64,000 nucleotides of DNA from Hypericum androsaemum (lineage: Eukaryota > Streptophyta > Magnoliopsida > Malpighiales > Hypericaceae). The position numbers and the translations under genes were made by a program. The notes beneath the pieces were generated by a model, which saw nothing but the letters and a program-made list of their open reading frames with translations, made no database searches and was not told the DNA's origin. Where the stretch lies: assembly GCA_963995505.1 (NCBI GenBank), contig OZ023182.1, forward strand, positions 2,805,001 to 2,869,000, read 5' to 3'. Position 1 is the first letter of the stretch, and each line of letters opens with the position of its first letter. Shown here one piece after another: positions 18,899 through 31,819 of the stretch.

Positions 18899-20845
18899 TT
18901 AACTAGCATTGAATTCTCTCTCCGGCCACTCCTCAGCGGAATCAAGAAACGACATTAAATCCACGCCGTTTGGAACTCGGGCGACGACGCCGTTTGCGTG
19001 TTTATTGTTGTCGGCGAAATCCATGTCCAAAAACTTGCACAAGTCGTCCACGTCAAAGTCCACGACGAATCCCGACGAGGAGTTGTCGTCCCCTGCACTA
19101 ATACACCCCGGTCGTCCGGAACATTAGCTGTCGTTTCACCAGCTGGTTCCTTGTCGCCCGGGGGCTGTCCGGTGCAAGTGAAAACGACAGCGGCGGGAGA
19201 AGGTGGTAACAGTAACCCCCGGCTGGGCAAGGGGCTGTCCGGAGCTCTCTTGGCCAAATTCGTGTTCCAGTAGTTCTTTATTTCGTTGTCCGTTCTACCC
19301 GGAAGTCTCCCCGCTATTAAAGACCATCTGGTGGGAAGCAAATAGTATTAGATAAGTAAATTAAATAAATAAACATGATTGTTAATTTAATTTTGAAAAA
19401 AAAGGAGGGGGTGGCTACCGGTTACCCAACAATTTGTGAAGCCTCAGGACGAGTTCTTCTTCGTCCTGGGAGATGTTTCCTATCTTAATATCAGATCTCA
19501 GATAGTTCTTCCAGCGAAGCCTGCAACTTTTTCCACACCTCTTAAGCCCTGCAGTAACATTGACGTCATTATTACTCATTATATATATATATATATATAT
19601 ATATGCCAACCAAATTAATTATTGTGGCTTGCCGGGGGATTTTTTTTAAAGGTAAAATTATCATGATAGTCGAAATGAATCTTATATTTTCATCAATTTC
19701 TATAATTATTTTTGCTATTTTTAGGGATTTGTTATCTTCCAAAAAAAATAATTACTTTTTTTTATAAGTAAAATTATATAACCCATCAACAACATAATTG
19801 CTTGTTATCTTCGATAGTTGTTGCTTTTTTTTTAGAATCGGTAGTTGTTGCTGGTATGCAGATGTTTTAGTCTAATTATAGTTTTTGTACTTTAACCTCG
19901 GTTCTGAATTACAATCTCAATCTTATTCTTATAATCACAAATTTCAGATATTAAAACCCTTTAGTAGTAATAAAAGTCACCATCATTGTAATCACTAGCA
20001 AAATCACGCCTTTATATATATATATATAAAGTCTTTTACCAACAAGGAACAATTAGACGAATTTCTCATTCGCGCACAAATGAAATTGACTAGCTTAATT
20101 ATGTACCAACAATGTACTTTGTGTCTGTGCATTACGGTAATTAGAAATTAAAACATAAAATTTTCATAAGGATCATTGTTGATTTCGGGCATTGTAATTG
20201 GTCTATATTAATAACCGTGGTGATTTTGATGGGGTTTCTTTTGGGATGTATTTTGACGGGGTGTCTTTTGGCATCATAGTCTTTCTTATTGATGTTTAGG
20301 CGATCTAATTACTTTATGTTGGATTTTTTTGGTAAGGAATAAAATTATACTTATAAAAAAGGTCATAGTTGAAATTGGAGATAGTTTAAAACCCCAAGGT
20401 CCAATTGGTAATTATGGAGGTATTAAGTTAAGCATCAAGAATATAAAAAATATTATTGAAAAAATTATCGCTAAAATAGAATCCGACAGTAATCAATTCT
20501 AAATGCCAAAGGACTTGTTGCCCAACACCACAATACATTGTAAATATATAAGAGATCCAAAGTTCAAACCCTGACATGTATGATGGTATAAAAATTTACT
20601 TTTCAAAAAAATTTCTAAATATCAGAGCTTACAAAAATTAACATGCACTATTATTACAAGAAAAGTGAGACATGATTTTGAGAAAGTTAGTGGTATAAGT
20701 TCATTTTACCTGTTGCTCTAGCCACATCGCTCCACCTTCCTTCGCCATGGGCCTTGATGTAATCCCTAAGCATCCTGTTCTCGTCGGCCGTCCAAACACC
20801 TTTCTTAAAACCATCTTTTGAGCAACCAGGAGGACTTCTCACCAT
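18899..20845 (-). CDS. R2R3-MYB transcription factor, TT2-like, with a probable 1-bp frameshift
   Basis: Three exons: 20845-20710 (136 bp), 19548-19419 (130 bp) and 19327-18899, with the exon lengths and intron positions typical of R2R3-MYBs. The R2 repeat spans exons 1-2 ([14 protein letters not shown], then [13 protein letters not shown]). The R3 repeat spans exons 2-3 ([17 protein letters not shown], then [14 protein letters not shown]). The bHLH-binding signature [DE]Lx2[RK]x3Lx6Lx3R is complete. This profile fits subgroup-5 TT2-like regulators of proanthocyanidin genes acting with bHLH and WD40 partners. In exon 3 the frame that leaves R3 runs to a stop at 18955, but from ~19090 a different frame reads an acidic MYB-like tail ([18 protein letters not shown]) to a stop at 18899. 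The change falls at a run of four C on the plus strand (19090-19093). It could be a real mutation or a sequencing error. Confidence 0.85.
19578..19604. repeat. (TA)n microsatellite in MYB intron 1
   Basis: About twelve TA units, lying just upstream (in gene orientation) of exon 2. Confidence 0.9.
20508..20612 (+). mobile_element. SINE, family B, copy 2, inside MYB intron 1
   Basis: Same layout as the copy at 18716: central ACATTGTAAATATATAAG, B-box-like AGTTCAAACCC, GGTATAAAAATTTACTTTTC and a final A run. Imperfect target copies are TTCTAAATGCC (20497-20507) and TTCTAAATATC (20613-20623). It lies in the opposite orientation to the host gene. Confidence 0.7.
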
Positions 20846-21188
20846 CTTTGCCCTTCTAAATTTAATGATAGAATTAGAAACTCTCCCTGTTGGTGAATCT
20901 GAGATGTGAATATATATACATGTGCACGTGGAGTTGTTCACCGAATTAAACACCTTTCCCATTCGAGGGAAGTGAAGATTTGGTACAGTGTACCATTTTT
21001 TTGGAGAAAAGTTTTGGACGTAAGTTATTGCCAGCATGTAAGAAACCAGAGGACCACCTGAGCCAGCAAACTGAGTGAGACCGCCTAGTTACGCAGCTGA
21101 CATCGTCCTGGTGCTGAACACATCAGATGTACTTCTCGTATAAATGAATCATTTAGAACGCAAGAGGCCAAACTACAATTAGACGAGT

Positions 21189-21362
21189 CTTTTTTTTTTG
21201 GTTGGTACCCATGTTAATGGGATATCTACCGAGCCGCCAAATCTAGATTCGAGTCGAAAATAACTTTTGTATGATATATGTTTTCAATGGTTCGAAATCG
21301 AGAGCTCTTGGTTAAGTTATAACAATTCTTTTGTCACTTAATCTAAGTACTTGTTGATATGA
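21189..21362 (-). mobile_element. SINE, family A, copy 2 (diverged)
   Basis: On the minus strand it opens ACTTAGATTAAGTGACAAAA and carries CTTAACCAAGAGCTCTCGA, then a B-box-like GATTTCGAACC, ending in an A run. The remaining MYB-RPA2 intergenic DNA (20850-22270) shows nothing else. Confidence 0.5.
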
Positions 21363-22276
21363 GATGTGTCTTATTTCTATTAACAAGTTTTTTTTCCCTC
21401 TCATAACCACTTGGTGTACTACACTAAGTTCGATTAATTGAGATTCGAGTTATGTATAATCATAAAGATTAGTATAGTTTTGACATTTGTCGATATTTTC
21501 AGTATTCAAACTCAAAACTTCTGGTTTACCTAAAAAATCAGTTTGCATTTAGTATAACATGCCGAAGCATATTGTATATGCATATGTTAGATGTGAACCA
21601 TACATAAGCTATCTGGTTAAAAGGACAAACGCGTCTAGCTAGCTAGGAAAGTTAAAATAAGTACGAGAGGGAAACAAGGGGTAAGAGGATGATGCTTCAT
21701 TCACTTTTGCCAGATAAGTTTACCATATTTGTTCAAAAAACTTAACTCTGAACAGGACGGTGCATTAATTCGGTGATCTACCTACCCCTCTTTTGAAGGT
21801 TTCTCTTCCTTTGCTTGGATCATTATACCTGCTCTGGAGCTAACAATGTTGCTCTGGGAAAAGCACCATTTGGAGACTCCAATGATTGTTTACTCATTAG
21901 AGTTCAAAGTTTCTTAGCTTTAGCACCCTCTCCTAAATTTTTAATTAGACGACAAAGAAGATTACCTGGCAATTTTATGATTACTTTTATGCAATGTTTT
22001 TAAAAACGACGTGGAGAGCTACTGCTCTCCAGATCCCGGTATGAACAATGATGTATTGTCAAGAATCAAAAGCAAAAATTTCCTTCATCTAGCATAAGAA
22101 CATTGATTAGGATAAGGACATGCCCATCAGATCAAGTCAATGTTGTCCAGATAAATTCCGAATACTGATTAGCCAAGGATGAAAGCTTATATGCACAGAC
22201 TTGGATTCAGACAACCAAAGATCACGGTACCATAAGAACTCAAACTGCAGCTGGATTATAGATATCTGTCGTAAAA

Positions 22277-24210
22277 TCAAGTTGCCTTGTAGTGGAACTC
22301 GTCGATAGTGGAATATATCAGTCCCTCGTCTTCAAGCGATCTTATCGAATCCCTGGAAAACAGAAACAAATTAGCCAAGGAATTGTTTGGTCTCTGCAAG
22401 ACGAAAGGGGCGGTCGAGTACCTGATCTTCTCTATCGGAAGTTTGAGCTGACGGCAAACTTCATCCATGTGCATGCCCTTTTCATGGCCACTGCAAGCAA
22501 CCAAATTATTTTCAGTAAATTTGACTGTCATGGACCAGCATCATTAGCTATAACAGTTGGATTCTTTGTAGCAAGGGCAACGAACAAGATGAAAAGAAAG
22601 ATTTTCATGTCAACAGATGAAGGTACTTGTCTTAAAGGCTAGAACGACTCACACGTCAGAAGACTGTCGCAGACAGTTGAGAACCAGTTGATCACAATCC
22701 TTTAGTCCATCAACACTATATTCAGCAGAGAACTAGGACAGAAGCCAAGAACATGATATTAGCAGGAAATTCATATGACAGACGTGAATTTAATATGGTA
22801 GGTAACTTGTTTCTCATAGATCATACTTTGTTTAACGCAGGTGTTTGTTGTCCACTCGATCCACTCCTTACAGGAGTGCTCATGGATGATTCTGTCACCT
22901 GAGTTTGTGTTGACAAACCACCCTGTAGCGCCATATGTGAGCAAAACAACCCAAAGAAAGCAGAGGAATGGTGCATACACATAACATTTATACGATACTA
23001 ACTACCCTTTGCTACACGAGCCAGACCTCAAGGGCGAGTTCCAAAATGATTTGAGATCGAAATTTCAGCTCTAGCTAGATTACCTGTAACTTTGAATTCT
23101 GCAGATGGGAATAGATGCAGTCAATGAAGTGGAAAGTGACCTCGTCAAAGTTTGTCACAGGCCTGCAGAGCAACAAAGCTTGAAGTACTTATTCTGGACA
23201 TGAAAAACACCTAGCCACTTGAGGCACTAACTACTAAGCACTATAAATGAAGCAACAGTTGACTTCCCAAGTAATTATTGAAGAACTTTCCGAGCAGCAA
23301 AGACGATTAGTGCTTTATGGCATCGCATGGAGTCAAAATTAACACTGTCAGGCGAGCAGCAAGCCCATACCTTACGGAGAAAGCAACCAACTGCTTAGCG
23401 CCTTGAAAAGACTTCAAGTGGCCATTAACACGAACATACATCTGATCTCTGTGGAAATTAACGTCGACACAAATAGAATATCACCAACATTAAGAATCAG
23501 TATTTCCCCCAATCTTAAGGACATAATGTTAATGTGAGACAGAAGAAAGCTTACTGTATTGCCTCCATTTCAGCAGTATCAAAGCTCTCATTCACCCTAA
23601 CACAACAGAACACACAGAAAATCAGCGACGGGACATTAGAACCAACTTCCCCAGATTCATTGCCCCGCCTGCCCCTTGAGCAAATCAGGACCAGGACAAT
23701 CCAACCCGAAAATCATCCTAATTACTGCACAATACGGAAGGGCAAAACACAAAAGTTACCATCGTTTGCAACCGATTTGGCCCGTCCCATCATCCAGGGT
23801 GAAATTCACTTCAGTAACCTTCTCGGCTTTATCAACCACCATACCAACCACCGTAACCTACAACCCCCAGGTAACATATTTAAAAAAAAACCGGAAAATA
23901 AAGAAAGAGAAGGGAGTCGCGTAAGGCGGTTACATTGGTAACATCGACGCCGCCAATCGAGAAGTTGGATTTCTCGTCCCCGGAAAGCGAGGCCTCACTT
24001 ATCTGCTTCACCGTCACCGGAACCAACCCCTGGGAATCCCGAATCTGTGCAGATTTAAAAGAAAATGAGTTAGAAATAACAGAGATGGAGGTTGAAGTGA
24101 TCGAATCGCATTCTTTCCGGAGCGGTTACTTTGGCGGGAGATGGAGCGGTGGTGTCCAGAGGCTGGGAAAACTGGGAGGACCCGTCGAATTGGGAGCTCG
24201 AGAACATCAT
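22277..24210 (-). CDS. RPA2: Replication protein A 32-kDa subunit (RPA2)
   Basis: Ten exons on the minus strand: 24210-24130, 24044-23934, 23857-23760, 23596-23555, 23448-23371, 23162-23084, 22922-22827, 22732-22653, 22490-22422 and 22352-22277. They total 810 bp (269 residues), and every junction keeps frame. The Ser/Gln-rich N-terminus (MMFSSSQFDGSSQFSQPL) is the phosphorylation region. Exons 2-6 encode the OB-fold that binds single-stranded DNA (VTVKQISEA, TLDDGTGQIGCKRW, VRVNGHLKSFQGAKQL). Exons 8-10 encode the winged-helix protein-interaction domain ending in DEGLIYSTIDEFHYKAT. RPA is the heterotrimer that coats ssDNA in replication, repair and recombination in the nucleus. The start at 24210 has a second Met directly after it; either works. 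It faces ABC1K1 head-to-head. Confidence 0.95.
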
Positions 24211-25162
24211 TTTCTTCAAACCCTAGATCTCCGGATCTGAGTAATTTACTCTTTAGAAACTGCAATCTTTAATTCTTTCTCCTCTCTTCTCTCTGTGGAT
24301 ATATTAGATTTTGGATTGAGAAAATAGTCAAATACTAAATAGGAAGATTGATTTTGTGTTTCAATTTTCCCTCTTCCAGCGCTACGGTTTCCCGCCCATT
24401 TCACACTACGTTTTCCCGCTACTACGCCACCCGGGCCGGACGCTGGTGACAGTGGTGGGCTCAGGATTGGGCCGCCAGCTCCAGGAGGTTGCATATTCGG
24501 CCCAATTAGTGCCCATGGTCACCAAATAGGGAAATTTTCAGATAGTTTACTCGACTTTCTTCCGTCTCACCGACTAATTTTTTTAAAAAATATATCGTAT
24601 AATTACATATATTTAACTTAGTTAATAAATTTAAATATTGTAATAGTTATGATTTATACATATTCTCTAATTTTAACTGGATCAAGCAATTCAATCTGAA
24701 CATTTAAGACCAACAAACAATCATCGTCAATTCAACCACTCTTCGAGTTTTGATAAAAGGAATGGGTCTCCGTTTAATGGCGTGTTCACGGCCATTAGAC
24801 GGGGATGGTGTGTCTACGCCCACGGATACAGAATTAGACTTTTTTTTTCCGATCAACAAAGTGACAAAAAAACCCCTAAAAAAATCAAAGGGACAAAAAA
24901 AAAAGTCCAATGGTGTGTCGACGGCCAGCCACCTGATTCCCCGGTCCCACGGCCCAAACCCATAAAAGACAGAGTAACTACCTCCCCCGTCCACGAACTC
25001 GTTTCCGTTCCTAACCAAAATTTATCCACAACGGGAAAAAAATATCAACCAACGACTGGAAGCACTTCTCTTCTCTTTTCCAACTTCCCCCTTCCTTCGC
25101 ATGATCGCAACCGCCAACTCTCACCTTCCTCTCTCGAAATTCCTCCTAGTTTCTCCTCCTAG
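24211..25162. promoter_or_regulatory. Shared intergenic region between divergent RPA2 and ABC1K1
   Basis: 952 bp separate the two start codons and no third gene lies between. The RPA2 side includes short GC-rich stretches with CCCGCC and GGCGGG-like motifs near 24390-24420. The TTCCCGCC-type sequences there resemble E2F sites (TTTSSCGS), common in replication genes, but I cannot confirm use. No clear TATA box faces either gene. Confidence 0.5.
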
Positions 25163-28100
25163 ATGGAACTGAGCCTCGTGACTACCGCCTTCCCCGCCAG
25201 GGTGGCGAGACGAGCGGCGTCCTACGGAGGATTCCGAACCTACGCGGCGGCTTCCGCGGTGGAAGTTTCTAGAAGCAGGAGGAGCCTGAGCTCGACGAAG
25301 GCGGACGTGGCGGAGAAGGTAGGGAGCAGCAGCGCGATGGAGCAGCTGGACCTCGAACGCGGCGTGTGCATGCCGTTTCGCAAATACTCTCCCCAATCGG
25401 TATTTTCTTGGTTCGATTTGGTTAGTTTCTAGAACTATTAGCTTTTGATCTGACGGTTAATTGATGTGTGTACGTACGGTAGGTGAGGAACAAGGTGTTC
25501 GAATCGAGAGGAGCGACCGCGTCGCTGATGTCGAGAGGGGTGAAGATAGTGTGGAGTCTGGGGCTGTACTGGTCCACGTTGGTGTACGACTTCTTGGTTG
25601 GGAGGGACGAGGAGGTTGTCCCTCTCCGTGCCCGCCAGATTCGCAACCTATTGTGTGAATTAGGCCCTTCCTTCATCAAAGCCGGCCAGGTTCCCGCTTT
25701 ATCCTGTTCATAGGGATGTTTAATTTGGTGTATAAGTCTATCTCGTAGGCCGGAGATCGAGTTGTGCGTTTGTGAGCTGGTTTCGAATGCTTGATGCGTG
25801 TGGTATTGTTGTTCCGTTGCAGGTTCTTGCCAACAGACCCGATATAATTAGAGAGGATTATATGAATGAACTCTGTACTCTTCAGGACGACGTCCCCCCG
25901 TTCCCTAATCAGGTGCATCCATGGGAGCGGCTTATTACTGTTGGATCGTTTCTCTCTTTTCTTACTCTCTGTTTCGTTTATCTTTAACCTCTGGATGTGA
26001 ATGAATGTGCAATAGGTTGCTTTCAACATCATAGAAGAAGAACTGGGAAGACCTCTTGAAGCCATTTTCAGTAGAATTTCGGCACGGACTATTGCTGCGG
26101 CGAGCTTGGGCCAAGTGTACCGAGCTACCTTGAGGGACACTGGCGAGGATGTTGCAATTAAGGTTGCTTGCAGCCGCGTTTATTTTTTTCTTCTTGCTTC
26201 CTTGATTTTCACTTGCCTCATGAAAATTGGCCATCTTTTAGTGAGTAACCCGATATCTAATGGGGAATTTAGCTATTGGAATGAAAAAAAGCTCCATACG
26301 TATTACCTGTCGGGTGACTCGTATTATATTTCAGATGTTGGTCGTTTCTAGAAGGTAAATGGAGTGATAATTGACTGCAGGTGCTAAGGCCAGAGATAGA
26401 GCCTATAATCTACAGGGATCTTTTCCTCTTCAGAACTCTTGCCTCTTTCCTCAATGGTATCAGCTTACAAAAACTTGGATGCAATGCTGAGCTGATTGTT
26501 GATGAATTTGGCGAGAAGCTTTTGGAGGAGCTCGATTACACCCTGGTATGTTTCCGAACTGATGCTGGTTTGCTTAATTGTTATGATTTGACTGAAAGCA
26601 TGTGGTTCGGAAATGGCATAAATGCTTGTTCACTGGTGGCCCACATCTTGTACAGAAGCTTTACTGTTCTGTATCCTTTCTTAACCCTTTGTGGTTACTG
26701 CATTTTCATCTTTTCCAGGAGGCCCGTAACATTGAAGATTTCCTGGAGAACTTCAAAGATGATCCAACTGTCAAGATCCCTCGTGTTTACAAAAATCTGT
26801 CTGGTTCACGCGTTCTAGTAATGGAATGGATAGATGGTATCAGATGCACTGATCCACAGGTTGGAAAAGACTTAAAAGTGTCTGGCTAGTACTTGTTGCT
26901 ATTTCTTGATTCAAGTTGTAATGTGGTACTTGTGTTTGACGCAGGCTATCAAGGATTCTGGCATTGACGTGAATGCGTTTCTGACAGTAGGAGTAAGTGC
27001 TGCTTTGAGACAACTTCTTGAATTTGGTTTATTTCACGGGGATCCTCACCCTGGAAATATCTTTGCTATGCGTGATGGACGTATTGGCTATGTGGACTTT
27101 GGTAATGTTGCTGAGCTTAGTGAGGTATGAGTTCTGCCCGAACTATGTATGAATAGAATATGGAGTTTTTCACTTAGCATTTCATGTCTTGCTTTAGTAA
27201 TCAATCAAGTCCTAAGCTCCATTAGAAATAATGGGGACTTCAAATTTCTGACATGAAAATAGCATCTATTTTCAGCTTTCAGCTGCAAGGACTATGTTTT
27301 CTCTTGTGCAATCATGTTTTTATCTGTTATGGCATTTTGCAGCTAAATAAGCAGATACTTATTGATGCCGTGGTACATGCTGTGAATGAGGATTATGTTG
27401 AGATGGCAAATGATTTCACTAGGCTTGGTTTTCTGGCGAGTGGAACTGATGTGTCTCCTATTGTCCCAGCTCTTGAAGCAATTTGGCAGAACTCAGTGGG
27501 AAAGGGACTTGCCGATTTCAACTTTAGAAGTGTCACAGGTTTCCAGTCCAAAATCATGTTTTAGTTCTTCCAGTTTTTTTTTTTTTGATGGAACTTTAGT
27601 TCTTCCAGTTGAAGATAACATCTTTACAGCATGTAGTTAAACTTTGAGGCTGTGAACTAATTATTAATATGCATTTAGGGTAACGTCCCTGGGTACTTCC
27701 CTGCAGGAAAGTTTAATCAGTTGGTTTACAATTATCCAATCCGTATACCAGAGCGATTTTCCCTTGTCATCCGTTCATTGTTGACTCAAGAAGGCATCTG
27801 CTTTATGCTGCAACCAGATTTTAAGTTTCTTGAGGTAAAGACTTGTTATCATTCTATTCTCGAATTTCCTCTATAGATTGTTGGTTGATGGCACCACCAG
27901 ATTGTGCTGGACAACACATTCATACCTTTTGCATAACCGAACATCTTTCTTCAACATTCGTGCTAAATAGGCATTAAACTGGGCTGGATAATCTGTCTAA
28001 ACTATTTTAGGCAAGTACCTTCAAATGCAAGTCACCATCCTAATGCAATTCATCCTCAATATTTAATTCCTCGAGTGTTAACAATATCTGAATTCCATTC

Positions 28101-29200
28101 CCTACTCTCTAATTCATTAACTGGTCCAAACTCCTTTAGGTTGCCTACCCATATGTGGCAAAGCGCCTTCTCACGGATCCAAATCCAGCTCTTCGTGAAC
28201 GTCTCATACAGGTCAGTTCCGTGCGTCCTCGGGCAAAAAATTATATGGTTATCCCTGAATGATTAACGTTCATGTATGAATTGTAAGTAGGGTGGACACA
28301 CTGACAGTATACTGTTTGTAGTTTGGTTCCAAGTAAGACAGTCCTTACTAACTGATGTGGTGAGATTTGTTATTTGCACTGCTCTATGGCTATCCAGGAT
28401 TTCATCCTTGAATTGGTTTTCCGAAAGGATCATCCTTTAATTGTTGTGACCATATATAATCTCAGATAGCGCTGTCGACTACAATGATGTGCTTCCTTAT
28501 CCACAGGTACTATTTAAAGATGGGGTTTTCCAGTGGAAGCGCCTTGAGAACCTCATTGTGCTTGCTAAAGAAAATGTAGCCAAGATGAGCAGCAACCCAG
28601 CAATAATAGTCCAGAATGGGTTTGCATCTCTGTATTACTCCGTTGGCAATTTTATGTAATATTTGGGTAAATGAAGAAACCAGCTAAACCAGTTTCCACT
28701 TTTTCTGCAATTCAACCTCGTTCTAGGCAACGTTCAAGAAGTTTGCAAGTGGCTAGGAAGCTGGATCTGACAGACACCATTAAGGATGGAGCTCGCATGT
28801 TCATCACCGATGAAAGAATTCGCAGGCAGCTGCTTTTGGCTCTTACAGAGGATTCAAAGCTTCACATTGAGGAGGTTCATATCACGCCTTATAGGTGTCT
28901 CTGGCGTACAGGCAGACAAGTAACTAAATGCAGTTGTCTTATTCCGTCTCTTTTCTTGAATCGTTTTTTGCAGCTCGTGGACGTGTACAGGTTGGTTGAG
29001 GACCAAATAGATGTACGCTCTGTGGCTATCGAAGTTGTACGAGGTAACACCGCTATCAATTTTCAAGCATTTTGCAGCCTTCTACAAGCTAGAAGAATGA
29101 TGTCTCACCCACGTTCTGAATGCTTCCGTTGGCAGACATTCCGACTGTTATCCGGGATTTGATGCTTTCGTGGAGTGACTCGGTCTTATCAGACAGGTGA
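25163..29200 (+). CDS. ABC1K1: ABC1 atypical kinase, ABC1K1/PGR6-like, plastid
   Basis: Fourteen exons: 25163-25399, 25483-25689, 25823-25912, 26016-26162, 26381-26545, 26719-26859, 26945-27124, 27343-27538, 27707-27834, 28140-28211, 28507-28619, 28727-28874, 28974-29043 and 29136-29200. They total 1959 bp (652 residues) and all phases agree. A Ser/Arg/Ala-rich transit peptide (~60 residues) precedes the UbiB-type kinase fold. Visible signatures are the KxGQ motif (FIKAGQVLANRPD), the Ala-rich loop (AAASLGQVYRA), the VAIK lysine, ELDYTLEARN, the catalytic HGDPHPGNIF and the metal-binding YVDFGN. Family knowledge: ABC1K1 sits in plastoglobules and controls plastoquinone and prenyl-lipid use. 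ABC1K1 rather than another ABC1K is preferred because of gene order (FPF1-like before, DUF1644/REI1/KAKU4 after). The exon 11/12 junction is the least certain. Confidence 0.92.
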
Positions 29201-29209
29201 TGAATGAAA

Positions 29210-30285
29210 GGTTTGTATAGTTCCTTCCATACATATACAGGTATACTTGTTTTTGGATGAGGTTATACTTTGTCAACACAAGGCTTCACCAGTTTTCCGT
29301 TGTGGAGGGGCTGCTTCTTCATACTTTTTTTTGTACATGCCTGGGGTACATACATACTACATACCGCTGCACATTTGTATAGGAAATACAGCTACTTGTT
29401 CTATAGCTATCACACGAGAAACTAAAGCTGTAAGATTCGAGGAACGCGAGTTTCTAGTCTCGGGCAGAAATATAGGTGTATGTTTTTTTAAGAGAGTCGA
29501 GTACCATCATGTCATATTTATGGGTAATTCTCGGTGTATTTTTCATTTGTAAGACTTCACCCAAAACTTCATTAAACAAACTCGATCCAGGTGGTGACTC
29601 GATGATCTTCTATACTGCAAGAAGCAAATGATTTGGTTTTTTTTTTGTGTGGAAAGAAGAGCAAATTATATGTTAACGAGGAGAAAGCTTGTTACTTTTC
29701 CCGGACGACAAGGAGTGTATTTTTCTTCTAAAAAAAACAAGGAGTGTATTTTTCGACGAAACGATTGAAGTATACATGGTAATCAATGACCGCCGATAAT
29801 TGAATCCGTTTCCTTCCCAAAAGATGAAACAATTCGACCCATTGATAAAGCGTGGAGTGTATTGGTAAACTAAGACCCCGGATAATTCGCTTCAACTCCT
29901 GTCCGAACAGAAGGAAAGAAAACGAATCAAGTGACAGAGTTGGAGAGATGGTTGCTAGACAATTTAAGATCACGAATCAAATGAAAGTTGTACATTGCAA
30001 AGCATATAGTCATCCAATTTGGAAGCCCATTGGAAAAAAAAGATTAAAAAAAGTACGTAGGAAAAGAAATCAATAAAAGGCTAGCATGCTTACAAGATAA
30101 TATTTTTACGGTTTATAATAAAATCTTTATAAATCAATTATATTACTATGTCCAAATTGATAGATCGAGAAAGAAAAACTATTCTGTACTATTTTATGTT
30201 ATGGTTTGATGAAATGGGGTCAATTTTTTAATATAAGATCGAAATCTAACTAAATATATTTAAAATTGGACATAAAATAAATAAA
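29210..30285. other. ABC1K1 3' region and intergenic DNA
   Basis: Includes the 3' untranslated region of ABC1K1. No other gene or element is seen. Confidence 0.5.
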
Positions 30286-30639
30286 GAATAAAGATCAAAT
30301 AAGTCTCTCTACTATCTCATAAGGTTCAATAAGCACTCTGTACTTGAAACTGGTTCATATAACCCATATATTTCTCTAAACGGGTTAAATAACACCTCGA
30401 AAGCATTTCTCCGTTCACCGGTAAGACATCGCCCGCTTACATCTTAAATACGCCACCTCACCTTTAAATTATTTTAAATATAAAATAAAAAAAAGCCTAC
30501 AAAGAGAGTAAACGATCCAAAAGAGGTAGTGATCATCTTTTAAGTTATTTTCACCACATCTAGAGCCCGTAGCTCATTAAACTTCTGCACTGCCACCAAC
30601 AATACAAAAGAGGTGGTGATCATCTAAAGCAGGTCTTCA

Positions 30640-31035
30640 CTCAATTAATGAACTGGAAGTTCGAAGCAAGAGATCCATGCAAACCTTTCACTAACATCCA
30701 GGTCATAACTCCAGTCTTCAACTACCTCGAAGTTTTGTCTGAAGGTTTTTTTCCAGCACTCTTTTTCTTCCAGATTTACAGAGACCACCAGAAGAAGATT
30801 TGCCCCTAGAAACTTAATATTACTCCTGTCCACCCCTATCTCGATAAGGGTCTGGAAAATCGTTACAATTTCTTTCATTTCCTTTCCTTTGACAACTAGA
30901 CATTGTGAATCTAGCATCATTCACAAGAATTCTCCTTGAACCAATCATCCTCCCATCAAGTTCACTGATAATTCTTTTGTGATCACCTTCCATCGAAATT
31001 CTCACGAACCCGAATTTATATCCCTTTCTAGACAA
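30640..31035 (-). pseudogene. LINE ORF1-like (RRM plus DUF4283-like) fragment
   Basis: On the minus strand one frame (31035-30820) reads FGFVRISMEGDHKRII and LDGRMIGSRRILVN. This is the second half of an RRM of the kind found in plant LINE ORF1-like proteins. An overlapping frame (30920-30645) reads a DUF4283-like region ending ERFAWISCFELPVH, equivalent to the AWVSCxGxPLH signature. The two are in different frames, so at least one frameshift separates them. It lies inside the outer TIR element and is probably captured or nested retroelement sequence. Confidence 0.55.
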
Positions 31036-31241
31036 GAGAGATGGCGAAGGAAGGTTGAAGGCTTGGTGAAGGTTTAGACACAGTTTTCAAGTCCGTGAAC
31101 TCTTATGCATCCAAAAAATTCTTTTTATTTTATTTTTAAATAATTTAAAAATGATGTGGCATATTTAAGATGAGAAAGATTCCTTGTAAAATGTGACCGA
31201 AAAAATATTTTTGTGGTATTATTTGACCTGTTTAGAGAAGT

Positions 31242-31657
31242 TGTTGGATAACTTGAGCAATTCTTGTGCTTATTGAACTTAAGTGTTATTGCAGGTACTT
31301 CAGGAGTTGTTGCAGACCTCCTGAGTTCCCCTGCTGCAGGCTTTATTCTACAGTTGTTGCAAGAAGTCAGGATGAAGGATGATGTTCATCCTTATCAGTT
31401 GTTGTTTCTTGTGTCCTAAACTACTCTGGTTTTATTCTGATTCCTAGTTCAGTTATAGTCTAATTAGATTGTACCTAGGGATTAGTTTTCTAATCATTAT
31501 TCAAAAAGAGAACTAGCCATTGCAAAAGCAGGCTGTCAAATCAGCTTGTTCTTCTCTCCTCTTTCTATTGTAATTCATTCTTATAAAGCCTCTTAAATGA
31601 GAAGAATAAAATAAGTTGGTTGAGTTCATTTAATTCTTGCTCTCATCTGAACTTTCA
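31242..31657 (+). repeat. 5' LTR of the copia element
   Basis: Complete, uninterrupted LTR; its sequence defines where the foreign inserts in the 3' LTR begin and end. Confidence 0.93.
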
Positions 31658-31819
31658 TGGTATCAGAGCTTACTTTAAAAAGATCTAAAAAATATCAGAA
31701 ATTCCTCAAACCACATATTCTGCTGCCACAACTGAAACCACAAACATAAATTCCTCAAAGAAAATCATAGCCTTTGAGAGTGAAAGTAGCACCCATCTCA
31801 AATTCACATCAACTCTTCT

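Noticed and set aside
25163..29200. Assignment to ABC1K6 or another ABC1K paralogue
   Set aside because: The kinase motifs alone do not exclude it, but gene order favours ABC1K1; a tree would settle it.
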